From positions 1 through 43,364 of the forward strand of contig CANQXZ010000008.1 in the NCBI GenBank assembly GCA_947627955.1: a stretch of DNA of 43,364 nucleotides. Direction: 5' to 3'. The position numbers and the translations under genes were made by a program. Below the pieces are notes generated by a model, which did no database searches, was not told the DNA's origin, and was given only the letters and a program-made list of their open reading frames with translations. How positions within the stretch are numbered: position 1 is the first letter of the stretch; each line of letters opens with the position of its first letter. Below are positions 31,344 to 38,057 of this stretch, piece by piece. The DNA comes from an uncultured Clostridia bacterium (GTDB taxonomy: Bacteria > Bacillota > Clostridia > Christensenellales > Borkfalkiaceae).

Positions 31344-31398
31344 AAATAAAAACAAGACTTTCGACTTAAACTTCCCGATTTAAGTCGAAAGTCTTGTT
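31344..31398 (-). terminator. Riboswitch-controlled terminator before the antiporter gene
   Basis: 20-bp perfect inverted repeat (31351-31370 with 31379-31398, loop of eight), followed on the minus strand by TTTATTTC. Its first arm is also the 3' side of the riboswitch aptamer, so the aptamer and the terminator are mutually exclusive. Confidence 0.9.
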
Positions 31399-31480
31399 CC
31401 CGTATCTTTGTCCGGGGGCGGCTCCGGGCTTTCAGCCGGTCATGTCGTCGCCGCTCTTGCAACTACTCCCTTTCAACGGA
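31384..31480 (-). promoter_or_regulatory. yybP-ykoY manganese riboswitch
   Basis: On the minus strand the leader contains AAAGGGAGTAG (31473-31463 region), then a CGACGACATGACCGGC segment, GC-rich helices, and ACAAGACTTTCGAC, in the order of the yybP-ykoY consensus (GGGGAGTAG ... GTCGTCA ... CCGGC ... GCAAGACTTTG). P1 forms between GTTGAAAG (31477-31470) and CTTTCGAC (31391-31384). Known members bind Mn2+ and turn on exporters. Here bound Mn2+ would stabilise P1 and prevent the terminator, giving an ON switch. Confidence 0.85.
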
Positions 31481-31500
31481 CTAATTTTAGCATTCGCCGC

Positions 31501-32934
31501 TTATCTTGTCAAGTTTCTGACGGCAATGTGCAGATTTTTTAAAATATCTTCCGCCGTCACGCAGTACTCGGTCTTTTCCGCCGCGCAGATCTCAGCCGTC
31601 ATGCCCATGAGATATGAAGCCGCCGCCACAGCTTCAAACCCGCCGACGCCCCGCGCCGCTATCCCGCACGCGAACCCGGCGAGCATATCGCCGCTCCCTC
31701 CCTTTGCGAGGGCGGAATTTCCACGGTTCAGAACCGCGGTGCGGACGCCGTCCGTTAGCACGCTCGAACAGCTTTTCAAAAGCACCGTAACGCCGTATTT
31801 TGCCGCGAACTCTCTCGCCGCGTTGACGGGGTCGGACAGCACTTGCCCTACCGTAAACCCCGAAAGGCGGGAAAACTCCTTTACGTGCGGCGTGAGCACT
31901 ACCGAAGCTGCGCTCTTCAAAAGGGGCGAAGCGCCGTACTCGGAAAGGGCGTTGAGCCCGTCTGCGTCTATAATAAGGGTGCCGCCGTACTCTTCGAGGA
32001 GCATGCAGAGCCTTTCATACAGCCCCGCCGAAACGCCGCACCCGCAACCTATCGCGATTGCAGACGACGAAAGTATGCCGCTCTCCGCAAAGATGACCTG
32101 CGGGAGCCCCGCCGCGAGGGCGTATTTCACCTTTTCGTCGCAAAACAGCTTTACATAGCCGCATCCCGCCGAGAGCGCGCCGCCCGCGGCAAGCGCAGCC
32201 GCGCCCACGTATTTTTCGCTCCCCGCGACCAATCCCGCGCAGCCGTAATCGCCCTTGTTGGTGTTGCGCCGACGGGCGGGGAACGCGCCCTTTATGTCGC
32301 CGCATTCCGTCAGAACAGCGTATCGGGAGTCGGGAAGGGCTATGCCTATATCCTTCTTTATCACTTTGCCGCAATGGTCCAAGCCGTCCGACAGAAAGTG
32401 CCCGAGCTTGTACTCGGCGATGGCTACGGTAAGGTCGGCGCGCACCGCAACGCCCATTTCGAGCCCGTTGTCGCCGTTTATGCCGCTCGGTATATCGGCG
32501 GACACGACGTACGCGCCCGAGGAATTTATCCTCTCTATCGTCTCCGCGAACACGCCCTCCACTGCCCGCGTTAGCCCCGTGCCGAACAGGCAGTCAACTA
32601 TGAGGGGAGCCGAGATCTCCGTGGTGTAAGCGCCCGTATATCTGCCGCGCTCCCTCAGGCAATCTGCCGAGCGCTCCTCCCCCGCCTCGTATACCCGCAC
32701 GGAAAACCCGAGCGCGAAGAGCTCCCTTGCGCAGACGTAGCCGTCCCCGCCGTTGTTGCCCGCGCCGCACACGACGAGAATGTCCTTTATCCCGAGTTCT
32801 TTTGCCGCCTTTGCCGTTTCAAGGGCTATCGCCCTGCCGGCGCGCCCCATTAACGCTTCGGAAGAAACGCCCAAAGCGCCTATGGTATAGGCGTCGGCGG
32901 CGCGCATTTCCCTGTTTGAAAGTAACCTTTCCAT
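31501..32934 (-). CDS. nnr: Bifunctional NAD(P)H-hydrate epimerase / ADP-dependent dehydratase
   Basis: About 477 aa; repairs damaged NAD(P)HX. N-terminal YjeF epimerase domain (RLLSNREMRAADAYTIGALGV, LVVCGAGNNGGDGYVCARELF, DIPSGINGDNG) and C-terminal ribokinase-like dehydratase domain (GDYGCAGLVAGSEKYVGAAALAAGGALSAGCGYVK, LIIDADGLNAL, VVLTPHVKEFSRL, LAKGGSGDMLAGFACGI with the catalytic Asp). ATG at 32934 overlaps the birA stop (TAATG). Directly upstream of the Mn riboswitch. Confidence 0.95.
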   Translation of the reverse strand: MERLLSNREMRAADAYTIGALGVSSEALMGRAGRAIALETAKAAKELGIKDILVVCGAGNNGGDGYVCARELFALGFSVRVYEAGEERSADCLRERGRYTGAYTTEISAPLIVDCLFGTGLTRAVEGVFAETIERINSSGAYVVSADIPSGINGDNGLEMGVAVRADLTVAIAEYKLGHFLSDGLDHCGKVIKKDIGIALPDSRYAVLTECGDIKGAFPARRRNTNKGDYGCAGLVAGSEKYVGAAALAAGGALSAGCGYVKLFCDEKVKYALAAGLPQVIFAESGILSSSAIAIGCGCGVSAGLYERLCMLLEEYGGTLIIDADGLNALSEYGASPLLKSAASVVLTPHVKEFSRLSGFTVGQVLSDPVNAAREFAAKYGVTVLLKSCSSVLTDGVRTAVLNRGNSALAKGGSGDMLAGFACGIAARGVGGFEAVAAASYLMGMTAEICAAEKTEYCVTAEDILKNLHIAVRNLTR

Positions 32935-33617
32935 TACAGCCTTAAACTTACCTCCGCGCAACTTATAAGCGAGACGGAACCGTCCCTTTCCCCGACTTTC
33001 AGCCTGCCGTCCGCCGTTACGTCGAGCGCGGTCGCCGCCCTCGTCCCCGAATCGGTTTTAAGGTATACGGTCTTGCCGAAATAGTCGATATAGCTCTTGT
33101 AATCGTCTATGGAACTCTCCTCGCCGATATGCCTTAAAAGCGCGGCTTTGACTTCGTCGACGGCGACTGCTCTTTTGCAACACTCTTCCATTGTGACGGC
33201 GATACCGCCGAGCTCTTCGGGAAGGACGTTGCAGACGTTTATCCCTATCCCCGCCAGCGAACGGACTATCTTCCCGCCGCAGACGGTGTTTTCTATGAGG
33301 GTCCCGCAGATCTTTTTCCCGTCCACGAGCACGTCGTTAGCCCAGCGGATCGTGGGCTTCAAGCCGAATTCCCCGAGGGTGCGGCACACCGCGACGCAAT
33401 AGCCCACCATTATGCGGAAAGCCTTCGCCGCGGGAAGATCCGCGTGGTTTTTCAGTATGGATATATACAGTCCGCCGCTATCCGAGACGAATTTTCTGCC
33501 CTTTGTCCCCCTGCCGAGCGTCTGCCTCTCCGCTATGACGGCGACGTCTTGCAAACTTTTGAGCCTTTTGATATATTCGCTTGTCGAATCCACCTCTTCA
33601 AGCTCAATTATCTTCAT
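32934..33617 (-). CDS. birA: Biotin-[acetyl-CoA-carboxylase] ligase (no DNA-binding domain)
   Basis: About 227 aa, group I (monofunctional) biotin protein ligase: catalytic domain with DSTSEYIKRL, the GRGTKGRKFVSDSGGLYISIL motif that binds biotinyl-AMP, RWANDVLVDGKKICGTL, and a short C-terminal SH3-like cap. It lacks the N-terminal helix-turn-helix of bifunctional BirA. ATG at 33617 has GGAGGGG at four bases and overlaps recX by 14 bases; the annotated-looking longer frame upstream is rejected. Confidence 0.93.
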   Translation of the reverse strand: MKIIELEEVDSTSEYIKRLKSLQDVAVIAERQTLGRGTKGRKFVSDSGGLYISILKNHADLPAAKAFRIMVGYCVAVCRTLGEFGLKPTIRWANDVLVDGKKICGTLIENTVCGGKIVRSLAGIGINVCNVLPEELGGIAVTMEECCKRAVAVDEVKAALLRHIGEESSIDDYKSYIDYFGKTVYLKTDSGTRAATALDVTADGRLKVGERDGSVSLISCAEVSLRL

Positions 33618-34221
33618 CCGCCCCTCCGTATTTTGCAAGCGCGGATCTTGCCGTATCCGCCGAATATCCCTTTGACATGAGGTATCTGAACGCCTTGCCG
33701 AGGGTCTGTCTGTCCGCGGTTTTCCCGCGCATGTATTTTTCCAGAATCACCGCCGCCTCGCCGTCGTCCTCTTCGAACTCTTCCAGCGCCTGTTCCACGG
33801 CTTCCCTGCGTGCGCCCCGCTTTATCAGGTCAAGCTCCACAGCCCGCTTCCCCTTGCCGTGCACGCTCCCAATATACGCCCTGCAATAGGCGTTGTCGTC
33901 CACGAGCCCGTAGTATTTCAGCCGTTCAGCCACATATTCGCGCACGGTCGGCGTGTATCCCTTTGAGGCAAGGAAGTCGTCCATCTGCTTTTCGGTCTTC
34001 ATGGTCGCGGAAAGATGGGTCATCGCCCTGTCGAGCGCCTCGCTCTTCTCCGTTTCGAGCTGTATCTCGTCGAGGCGGGAACGCTCTATCTGCATGCCCG
34101 CTTTGAGGCGGTATTTCACCGCCACTTCGAGCTTTATTCCGCAATAGAACCTGCCGTCGACATACACGTTGCACCTTTGCTTGTTCTTTGCCTGAGGCTC
34201 TATGGATGTGATCTCTGCCAT
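33604..34221 (-). CDS. recX: Regulatory protein RecX
   Basis: About 205 aa, modulator of RecA. Three-helix repeats typical of RecX: RSRLDEIQLETEKSEALDRAMTHLSATMKTEKQM, LKYYGLVDDNAYCRAYIGSVHGKGKRAVELDLIKRG, and LGKAFRYLMSKGYSADTARSALAKY. The N-terminal extension (ITSIEPQAKNKQRCNVYVDG) is common in Firmicutes. Start at 34221 with AAAGGTG upstream and a consensus promoter just before it. recA itself is not in the window. Confidence 0.92.
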   Translation of the reverse strand: MAEITSIEPQAKNKQRCNVYVDGRFYCGIKLEVAVKYRLKAGMQIERSRLDEIQLETEKSEALDRAMTHLSATMKTEKQMDDFLASKGYTPTVREYVAERLKYYGLVDDNAYCRAYIGSVHGKGKRAVELDLIKRGARREAVEQALEEFEEDDGEAAVILEKYMRGKTADRQTLGKAFRYLMSKGYSADTARSALAKYGGADEDN

Positions 34222-34240
34222 AACTGCACCTTTGCAAATC

Positions 34241-34269
34241 ATTTTAACACCGCGTGCGCATTTTGTCAA
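34241..34269 (-). promoter_or_regulatory. Sigma-A promoter of recX-birA-nnr
   Basis: Minus strand -35 TTGACA (34269-34264), 17-bp spacer, -10 TAAAAT (34246-34241). Its -35 lies nine bases from the -35 of the divergent aminotransferase promoter. Confidence 0.88.
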
Positions 34270-34278
34270 TCCAGCCGT

Positions 34279-34307
34279 TTGACATTGGGCTCGCAGGGCG
34301 GTATAAT
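34279..34307 (+). promoter_or_regulatory. Full-consensus sigma-A promoter of the aminotransferase gene
   Basis: -35 TTGACA (34279-34284), 17-bp spacer, -10 TATAAT (34302-34307): a complete match to the consensus. The leader is about 25 bases and contains GCGAGGA before the ATG at 34339. Confidence 0.92.
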
Positions 34308-34338
34308 TAACTTAATTTTTTTCAGGCGAGGATGTTTT

Positions 34339-35367
34339 ATGGCTGTGGATATAAATTGGTCCGAACTCGGGTTCGGCTACGTTAAAACCCCCTTTCGCTA
34401 CGTGAGCCGTTTCGACGGCGAAAAGTGGGACGGCGGCGCGCTCACGGAGGACGACAAGATAACTATCAGCGAGTGCGCGGGAGTTTTGCAGTATTCGCAG
34501 TCCGTTTTCGAGGGGCTTAAAGCCTACACCACCGAAGACGGGCGCATCGTCACGTTCCGCCCCGATCTGAACGCGGAGAGAATGGTCGGATCGGCTGAAA
34601 GGCTGGAAATGCCTCCCTTCCCCGCGGAAAGGTTTTTAAAAGCCGTGGACGAGGTGGTAGCCGCAAACCGCGACTATGTTCCCCCCTACGGCAGCGGCGC
34701 CACGCTGTATATCCGCCCCTTTATGTTCGGCTCTTCCGAGGTGATAGGCGTAAAGCCCGCCAAGGAATACGAATTCAGGATATTCACCACCCCCGTGGGA
34801 CCCTATTTCAAGGGCGGCATAAAGCCGCTCGTGCTGCGCGTCAGCGATTTCGACAGGGCGGCTCCGCGCGGGACGGGACACATAAAGGCAGGGCTGAACT
34901 ACGCCATGAGCATGCACGCGATAGTGGACGCGCACAACAACGGCTTTGACGAAAATATGTTCCTCGACCCCGCCACACGCACGTACGTGGAGGAGACGGG
35001 CGGCGCGAACTTCCTCTTCGTGACCCGCGACAAGAGGATCGTCACACCAAAATCGGACAGCATCCTGCCCTCCGTTACGAGGCGCTCGTTATGCTATGTG
35101 GCTGAAAAATATCTCGGGCTGAAAGTGGAGCACAGAAAAGTCGCCCTCGAAGAAGTCCCCTCTTTTGCCGAATGCGGGCTGTGCGGGACAGCCGCCGTAA
35201 TTTCCCCCGTAGGCAAGATATACGACCACGGCAGGGAGATACTTTTCCCCTCGGGCATGGAAAAGATGGGCGAGGTCACCCGCCTTTTGTACGACACCCT
35301 TACGGGCATTCAGATGGGCAGGATACCCGCGCCCGAGGGCTGGATACGCGAAATATGCCGCCGATAA
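34339..35367 (+). CDS. ilvE: Branched-chain amino acid aminotransferase
   Basis: 342 aa, class IV PLP enzyme that converts 2-ketoacids to Val, Leu, Ile (and back). Visible: QSVFEGLKAYTTEDGRIVTFRPDLN, GHIKAGLNYAMSMHA with the PLP-binding Lys, YVEETGGANFLFV and TRRSLCYVAEKYLG, all typical of the BCAT group with the ilvE/BCAT1 layout. Start at 34339 follows GAGGA; an upstream frame extension lies in the promoter and is rejected. Monocistronic, with a terminator directly downstream; one of only a few plus-strand genes. Confidence 0.95.
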   Translation: MAVDINWSELGFGYVKTPFRYVSRFDGEKWDGGALTEDDKITISECAGVLQYSQSVFEGLKAYTTEDGRIVTFRPDLNAERMVGSAERLEMPPFPAERFLKAVDEVVAANRDYVPPYGSGATLYIRPFMFGSSEVIGVKPAKEYEFRIFTTPVGPYFKGGIKPLVLRVSDFDRAAPRGTGHIKAGLNYAMSMHAIVDAHNNGFDENMFLDPATRTYVEETGGANFLFVTRDKRIVTPKSDSILPSVTRRSLCYVAEKYLGLKVEHRKVALEEVPSFAECGLCGTAAVISPVGKIYDHGREILFPSGMEKMGEVTRLLYDTLTGIQMGRIPAPEGWIREICRR

Positions 35368-35371
35368 GGCA

Positions 35372-35405
35372 AAGCCGCCCCTTTTCAGGGACGGCTTAAA
35401 TTTTG
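35372..35405. terminator. Terminator after ilvE, shared with yigZ
   Basis: 10-bp stem with one mismatch (AAGCCGcCCC / GGGaCGGCTT, 35372-35381 with 35388-35397, loop of six) followed by AAATTTTG on the plus strand and by a short T-run on the minus strand (GGCGGCTTTGCC side). The stem overlaps the yigZ stop. Confidence 0.75.
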
Positions 35406-36028
35406 AACGGGAAGAAGTATTCCCGCGATTTTTCTATCTTTACCCTGCCGTTTAAGGCGTTCAGAAGCGAGGAAACGAACTTTTCTTCCTCGGCTTTTTT
35501 TACTGCCACGACAAAGCGCACGTCGTCCGAATACTCGGCGGAGACGACGTCCGCGCCGCTCTCCGCAAAAAAGCGCGAAGCCGCGGCGGCTTGGGAGTAT
35601 CCGACGGTGTACGCGCTCTCTGCGCACATCTCGTACATAACTTTTCGGGCGGAGGCTATATTTTCAGCCGCGGCGCCCGAGTAGGCGCGCACGAGCCCGC
35701 CCGCGCCCAGCTTTATCCCGCCGAAATAGCGGGTGACGACCACGCATGCCTCGCATAGCCCGTTGCTTTTAATTACTTCGAGAATAGGCATGCCCGCGGT
35801 GCCCTGCGGCTCCCCGTCGTCGGAAAAGCGCGGAAAATTGCCGAGGCGGTCGCCGATATAGGCAAAGCAGTTGTGTGTGGCGCCGGGATAGCGTTTTGCC
35901 GTCTCCTCTATGAACGCCCTCGCCTCCTCCTCGCCCGAGACGTGGCGCGACGTGGCTATGAATCTGGACTTCTCTATCTCCTTCCGCGTCACGCACTCGC
36001 CCGAAAGGGACTTATATGACTGCGGCAT
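35396..36028 (-). CDS. yigZ: YigZ/IMPACT-family protein
   Basis: 210 aa. N-terminal IMPACT (UPF0029) domain with EIEKSRFIATSRHV, HNCFAYIGD, RFSDDGEPQGTAGMPILEVI and TRYFGGIKLGAGGLVRAYSGAA; C-terminal EF-G-like fold (RFFAESGADVVSAEYSDDVRFVVAV). Function is not settled; relatives are linked to stalled-ribosome or stress responses. ATG begins directly after the tyrS TAA, so translation is coupled. Confidence 0.94.
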   Translation of the reverse strand: MPQSYKSLSGECVTRKEIEKSRFIATSRHVSGEEEARAFIEETAKRYPGATHNCFAYIGDRLGNFPRFSDDGEPQGTAGMPILEVIKSNGLCEACVVVTRYFGGIKLGAGGLVRAYSGAAAENIASARKVMYEMCAESAYTVGYSQAAAASRFFAESGADVVSAEYSDDVRFVVAVKKAEEEKFVSSLLNALNGRVKIEKSREYFFPFKI

Positions 36029-37213
36029 TTATCTGAGTATTATCCTGAGGTGGACCTTTTTGCCCTTGTGGAGCACGTCGCCGCTTTTGACGGGCGCGTT
36101 TATGTCTGTCACCTTGCCGTCGTTCAGCGACACGCCGCCCTGCGCGATGAGCCTGCGCGCCTCGCCGTTTGACGAACATATGCCCGCCGCGACGAGAACG
36201 GGGATTACCGTAGCCGTTTCGACCGCTATCTCCCTTTCGGGCAGCTCTCCGCCGCCGCCGAACGCCGCGCGCGCTTCCGACTGCGCCTTGGCGGCTTTTT
36301 CCTCGCCGTGCACGAGCTTCGTGAGCTCGTATGCGAGGATCTCTTTCTTCTCGTTTATGCGCTCGGGAGCCCACCCCTCCATCCCGCGTATCTCTTCGAT
36401 CGGAATGAATGTGAGCATCTTTATGCACTTCATGACGTCGGCGTCGTCCACGTTGCGCCAATATTGGTAGAACTCGTAAGGGCTCGTCTTGTTCTCGTCG
36501 AGCCAGACGGCGCCCTTCGCCGTTTTGCCCATCTTTTTGCCCTCGCTGTTCAAAAGGAGAGTTATCGTCATGGCGTAGGCGTCCTTCCCCGATTTTTTGC
36601 GGATGAGCTCCGTCCCCGCGAGCATGTTGGACCACTGGTCGTCGCCGCCGAACTGCATGTTGCAGCCGTAATGCTCGTTAAGATACCAGAAATCGTAGGA
36701 CTGCATTATCATGTAGTTGAATTCAAGGAAAGAGAGCCCTTTCTCCATTCTCTGCTTGTAGCACTCGGCGCGCAGCATGTTGTTGACGGTGAAGCATGCG
36801 CCCACGTCGCGCAACAGGTCGATATAGTTGAGCTTTAAGAGCCAATCGGCGTTGTTGACTATTATGGCTTTGCCGTCGCCGAACTCTATGAACCTCTCCA
36901 TCTGCTTTTTGAAGCACATGCAGTTATGCTCTATCGTCTCGGGCGTGAGCATGGAACGCATATCCGTTCTCCCCGAAGGATCGCCGATATATCCCGTTCC
37001 GCCGCCGAGGAGCACGACGGGGCGGTTGCCCGCCATCTGTAACCTCTTCATGAGGCAGAGCGCCATAAAGTGTCCGACGTGAAGGCTGTCCGCCGTGGGG
37101 TCGAAACCGATGTAAAAACGCGCCCCGCCGCCGTTGACGAGGGCTTTGATCTCCTCCTCGTCGGTGACCTGCGCAATGAGCCCACGCTCTTTGAGTTCGC
37201 TGTATATATCCAT
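36029..37213 (-). CDS. tyrS: Tyrosyl-tRNA synthetase
   Basis: 394 aa, class I. HIGH-type motif is SLHVGHFMAL, the KMSKS-type loop is KKMGKTAKGAVWLD, as in TyrRS of this group; the tyrosine-binding region YDFWYLNEHYGCNMQFGGDDQWSNML is clear. C-terminal S4 domain (EARRLIAQGGVSLNDGKVTD) binds tRNA. ATG at 37213 has AAGGTG upstream; the 20-codon extension upstream runs through the promoter and is rejected. No T-box leader is seen. Confidence 0.97.
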   Translation of the reverse strand: MDIYSELKERGLIAQVTDEEEIKALVNGGGARFYIGFDPTADSLHVGHFMALCLMKRLQMAGNRPVVLLGGGTGYIGDPSGRTDMRSMLTPETIEHNCMCFKKQMERFIEFGDGKAIIVNNADWLLKLNYIDLLRDVGACFTVNNMLRAECYKQRMEKGLSFLEFNYMIMQSYDFWYLNEHYGCNMQFGGDDQWSNMLAGTELIRKKSGKDAYAMTITLLLNSEGKKMGKTAKGAVWLDENKTSPYEFYQYWRNVDDADVMKCIKMLTFIPIEEIRGMEGWAPERINEKKEILAYELTKLVHGEEKAAKAQSEARAAFGGGGELPEREIAVETATVIPVLVAAGICSSNGEARRLIAQGGVSLNDGKVTDINAPVKSGDVLHKGKKVHLRIILR

Positions 37214-37243
37214 AGTACACCTTATAAGTTTACATTTTAGATA

Positions 37244-37273
37244 AATATAGCAAACGGCGGCGGGCATTGTCAA
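37244..37273 (-). promoter_or_regulatory. Sigma-A promoter of tyrS
   Basis: Minus strand -35 TTGACA (37273-37268), 18-bp spacer, -10 TATATT (37249-37244). Located at the very end of sigK, with a leader of about 24 bases. Confidence 0.8.
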
Positions 37274-37274
37274 G

Positions 37275-37979
37275 TCAATCGGTGAAAAAATCTTCCTTGT
37301 CGAGGTTTTCGCGCGCCTTTTCTATGGCGCGCTTTTCTATGCGGGAAATGTAGCTCCGCGAGATGCCCAATTTTTTTGCGACTTCGCGCTGTGGAAGCGC
37401 CGCGCCGTCCTCGAGCCCGTACCTCAAAGAAATTATGGAAAATTCCCTCTCCGTGAGAAAAGTTTTCAACACTTTCACGAACTTTTCGCGCTGGATGCTC
37501 TTCTCTACCCGCGCAAAGACGCTGTCCTCCTTTTCGGAGAGCAGATCCATGAGCGTGAGCTCGTTGCCGTCCTTATCCGTACCGACGGGGTCGGTAAGCG
37601 AGACGTTGTTCTTGTGCTTTTTTCCCGCGCGGAGCAGCATGAGTATCTCGTTTTCGATGCAACGCGCCGTATATGTCGCGAGCGCCGTCCCCTTGCCCTC
37701 CTTATAGGTGTTTATCGCCTTTATGAGCCCGATTGAGCCGACGGACAGCAGATCGTCCGCCTCGGCGGATCCCGCGTACTTCTTTACTATGTGGGCGACG
37801 AGGCGCATGTTGTGCCTTATCAGTATCTCTTTCGCCTCCTTATCCCCCGCCCGCGCGAGCGCAAGATATTTTTTCTCCTCTTCGGGCGGCAGCGGTTTCG
37901 GGAACGAACCCTTGTTTTGCACGAGCCCCGTGAAGAAGAATATCTTTGAAAATAACAGCCCCAAAAAATCAAAAAACAT
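37275..37979 (-). CDS. sigK: Sporulation sigma factor, SigK type
   Basis: 234 aa, uninterrupted. An N-terminal hydrophobic pro-sequence (FDFLGLLFSKIFFFTGLV) precedes sigma domains 2 and 4: region 2 with RHNMRLVAHIVKKYAGSAEADDLLSVGSIGLIKAINTYKEGKGTALATYTARCIENEIL, then region 4 with REVAKKLGISRSYISRIEKRAIEKA. This matches pro-sigma-K, the late mother-cell sigma factor processed by SpoIVFB. No skin-type insertion. SD AAGGGG upstream, and a sigma-E-like promoter. Strong sign of a sporulating lineage. Confidence 0.93.
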   Translation of the reverse strand: MFFDFLGLLFSKIFFFTGLVQNKGSFPKPLPPEEEKKYLALARAGDKEAKEILIRHNMRLVAHIVKKYAGSAEADDLLSVGSIGLIKAINTYKEGKGTALATYTARCIENEILMLLRAGKKHKNNVSLTDPVGTDKDGNELTLMDLLSEKEDSVFARVEKSIQREKFVKVLKTFLTEREFSIISLRYGLEDGAALPQREVAKKLGISRSYISRIEKRAIEKARENLDKEDFFTD

Positions 37980-38010
37980 ACACCGTTCCCCTTACAGACC
38001 AAGGTATAAC

Positions 38011-38038
38011 AGTGTATGTTTGAGACAGTTTGTACTAT
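38011..38038 (-). promoter_or_regulatory. Sigma-E-type promoter of sigK
   Basis: Minus strand CATACACT (38018-38011) matches the sigma-E -10 consensus; GAATA (ATA at 38038-38036) lies 17 bases upstream. In sporulating Firmicutes sigK is transcribed by sigma-E with SpoIIID, so sequence and biology agree. Confidence 0.6.
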
Positions 38039-38057
38039 TCTTAAAAATTTTCCGCGC

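Noticed and set aside
34015..34338. Long N-terminal extension of the aminotransferase reading frame
   Set aside because: The extension runs through the promoter and antisense to recX; the ATG at 34339 has a ribosome site, and the product then has normal family length.
37214..37273. T-box riboswitch before tyrS
   Set aside because: The space between the promoter and the ATG is about 24 bases, too short for a T-box, and its conserved sequence is absent.
37275..37979. sigK interrupted by a skin-like element
   Set aside because: The reading frame is continuous from the pro-sequence to region 4.
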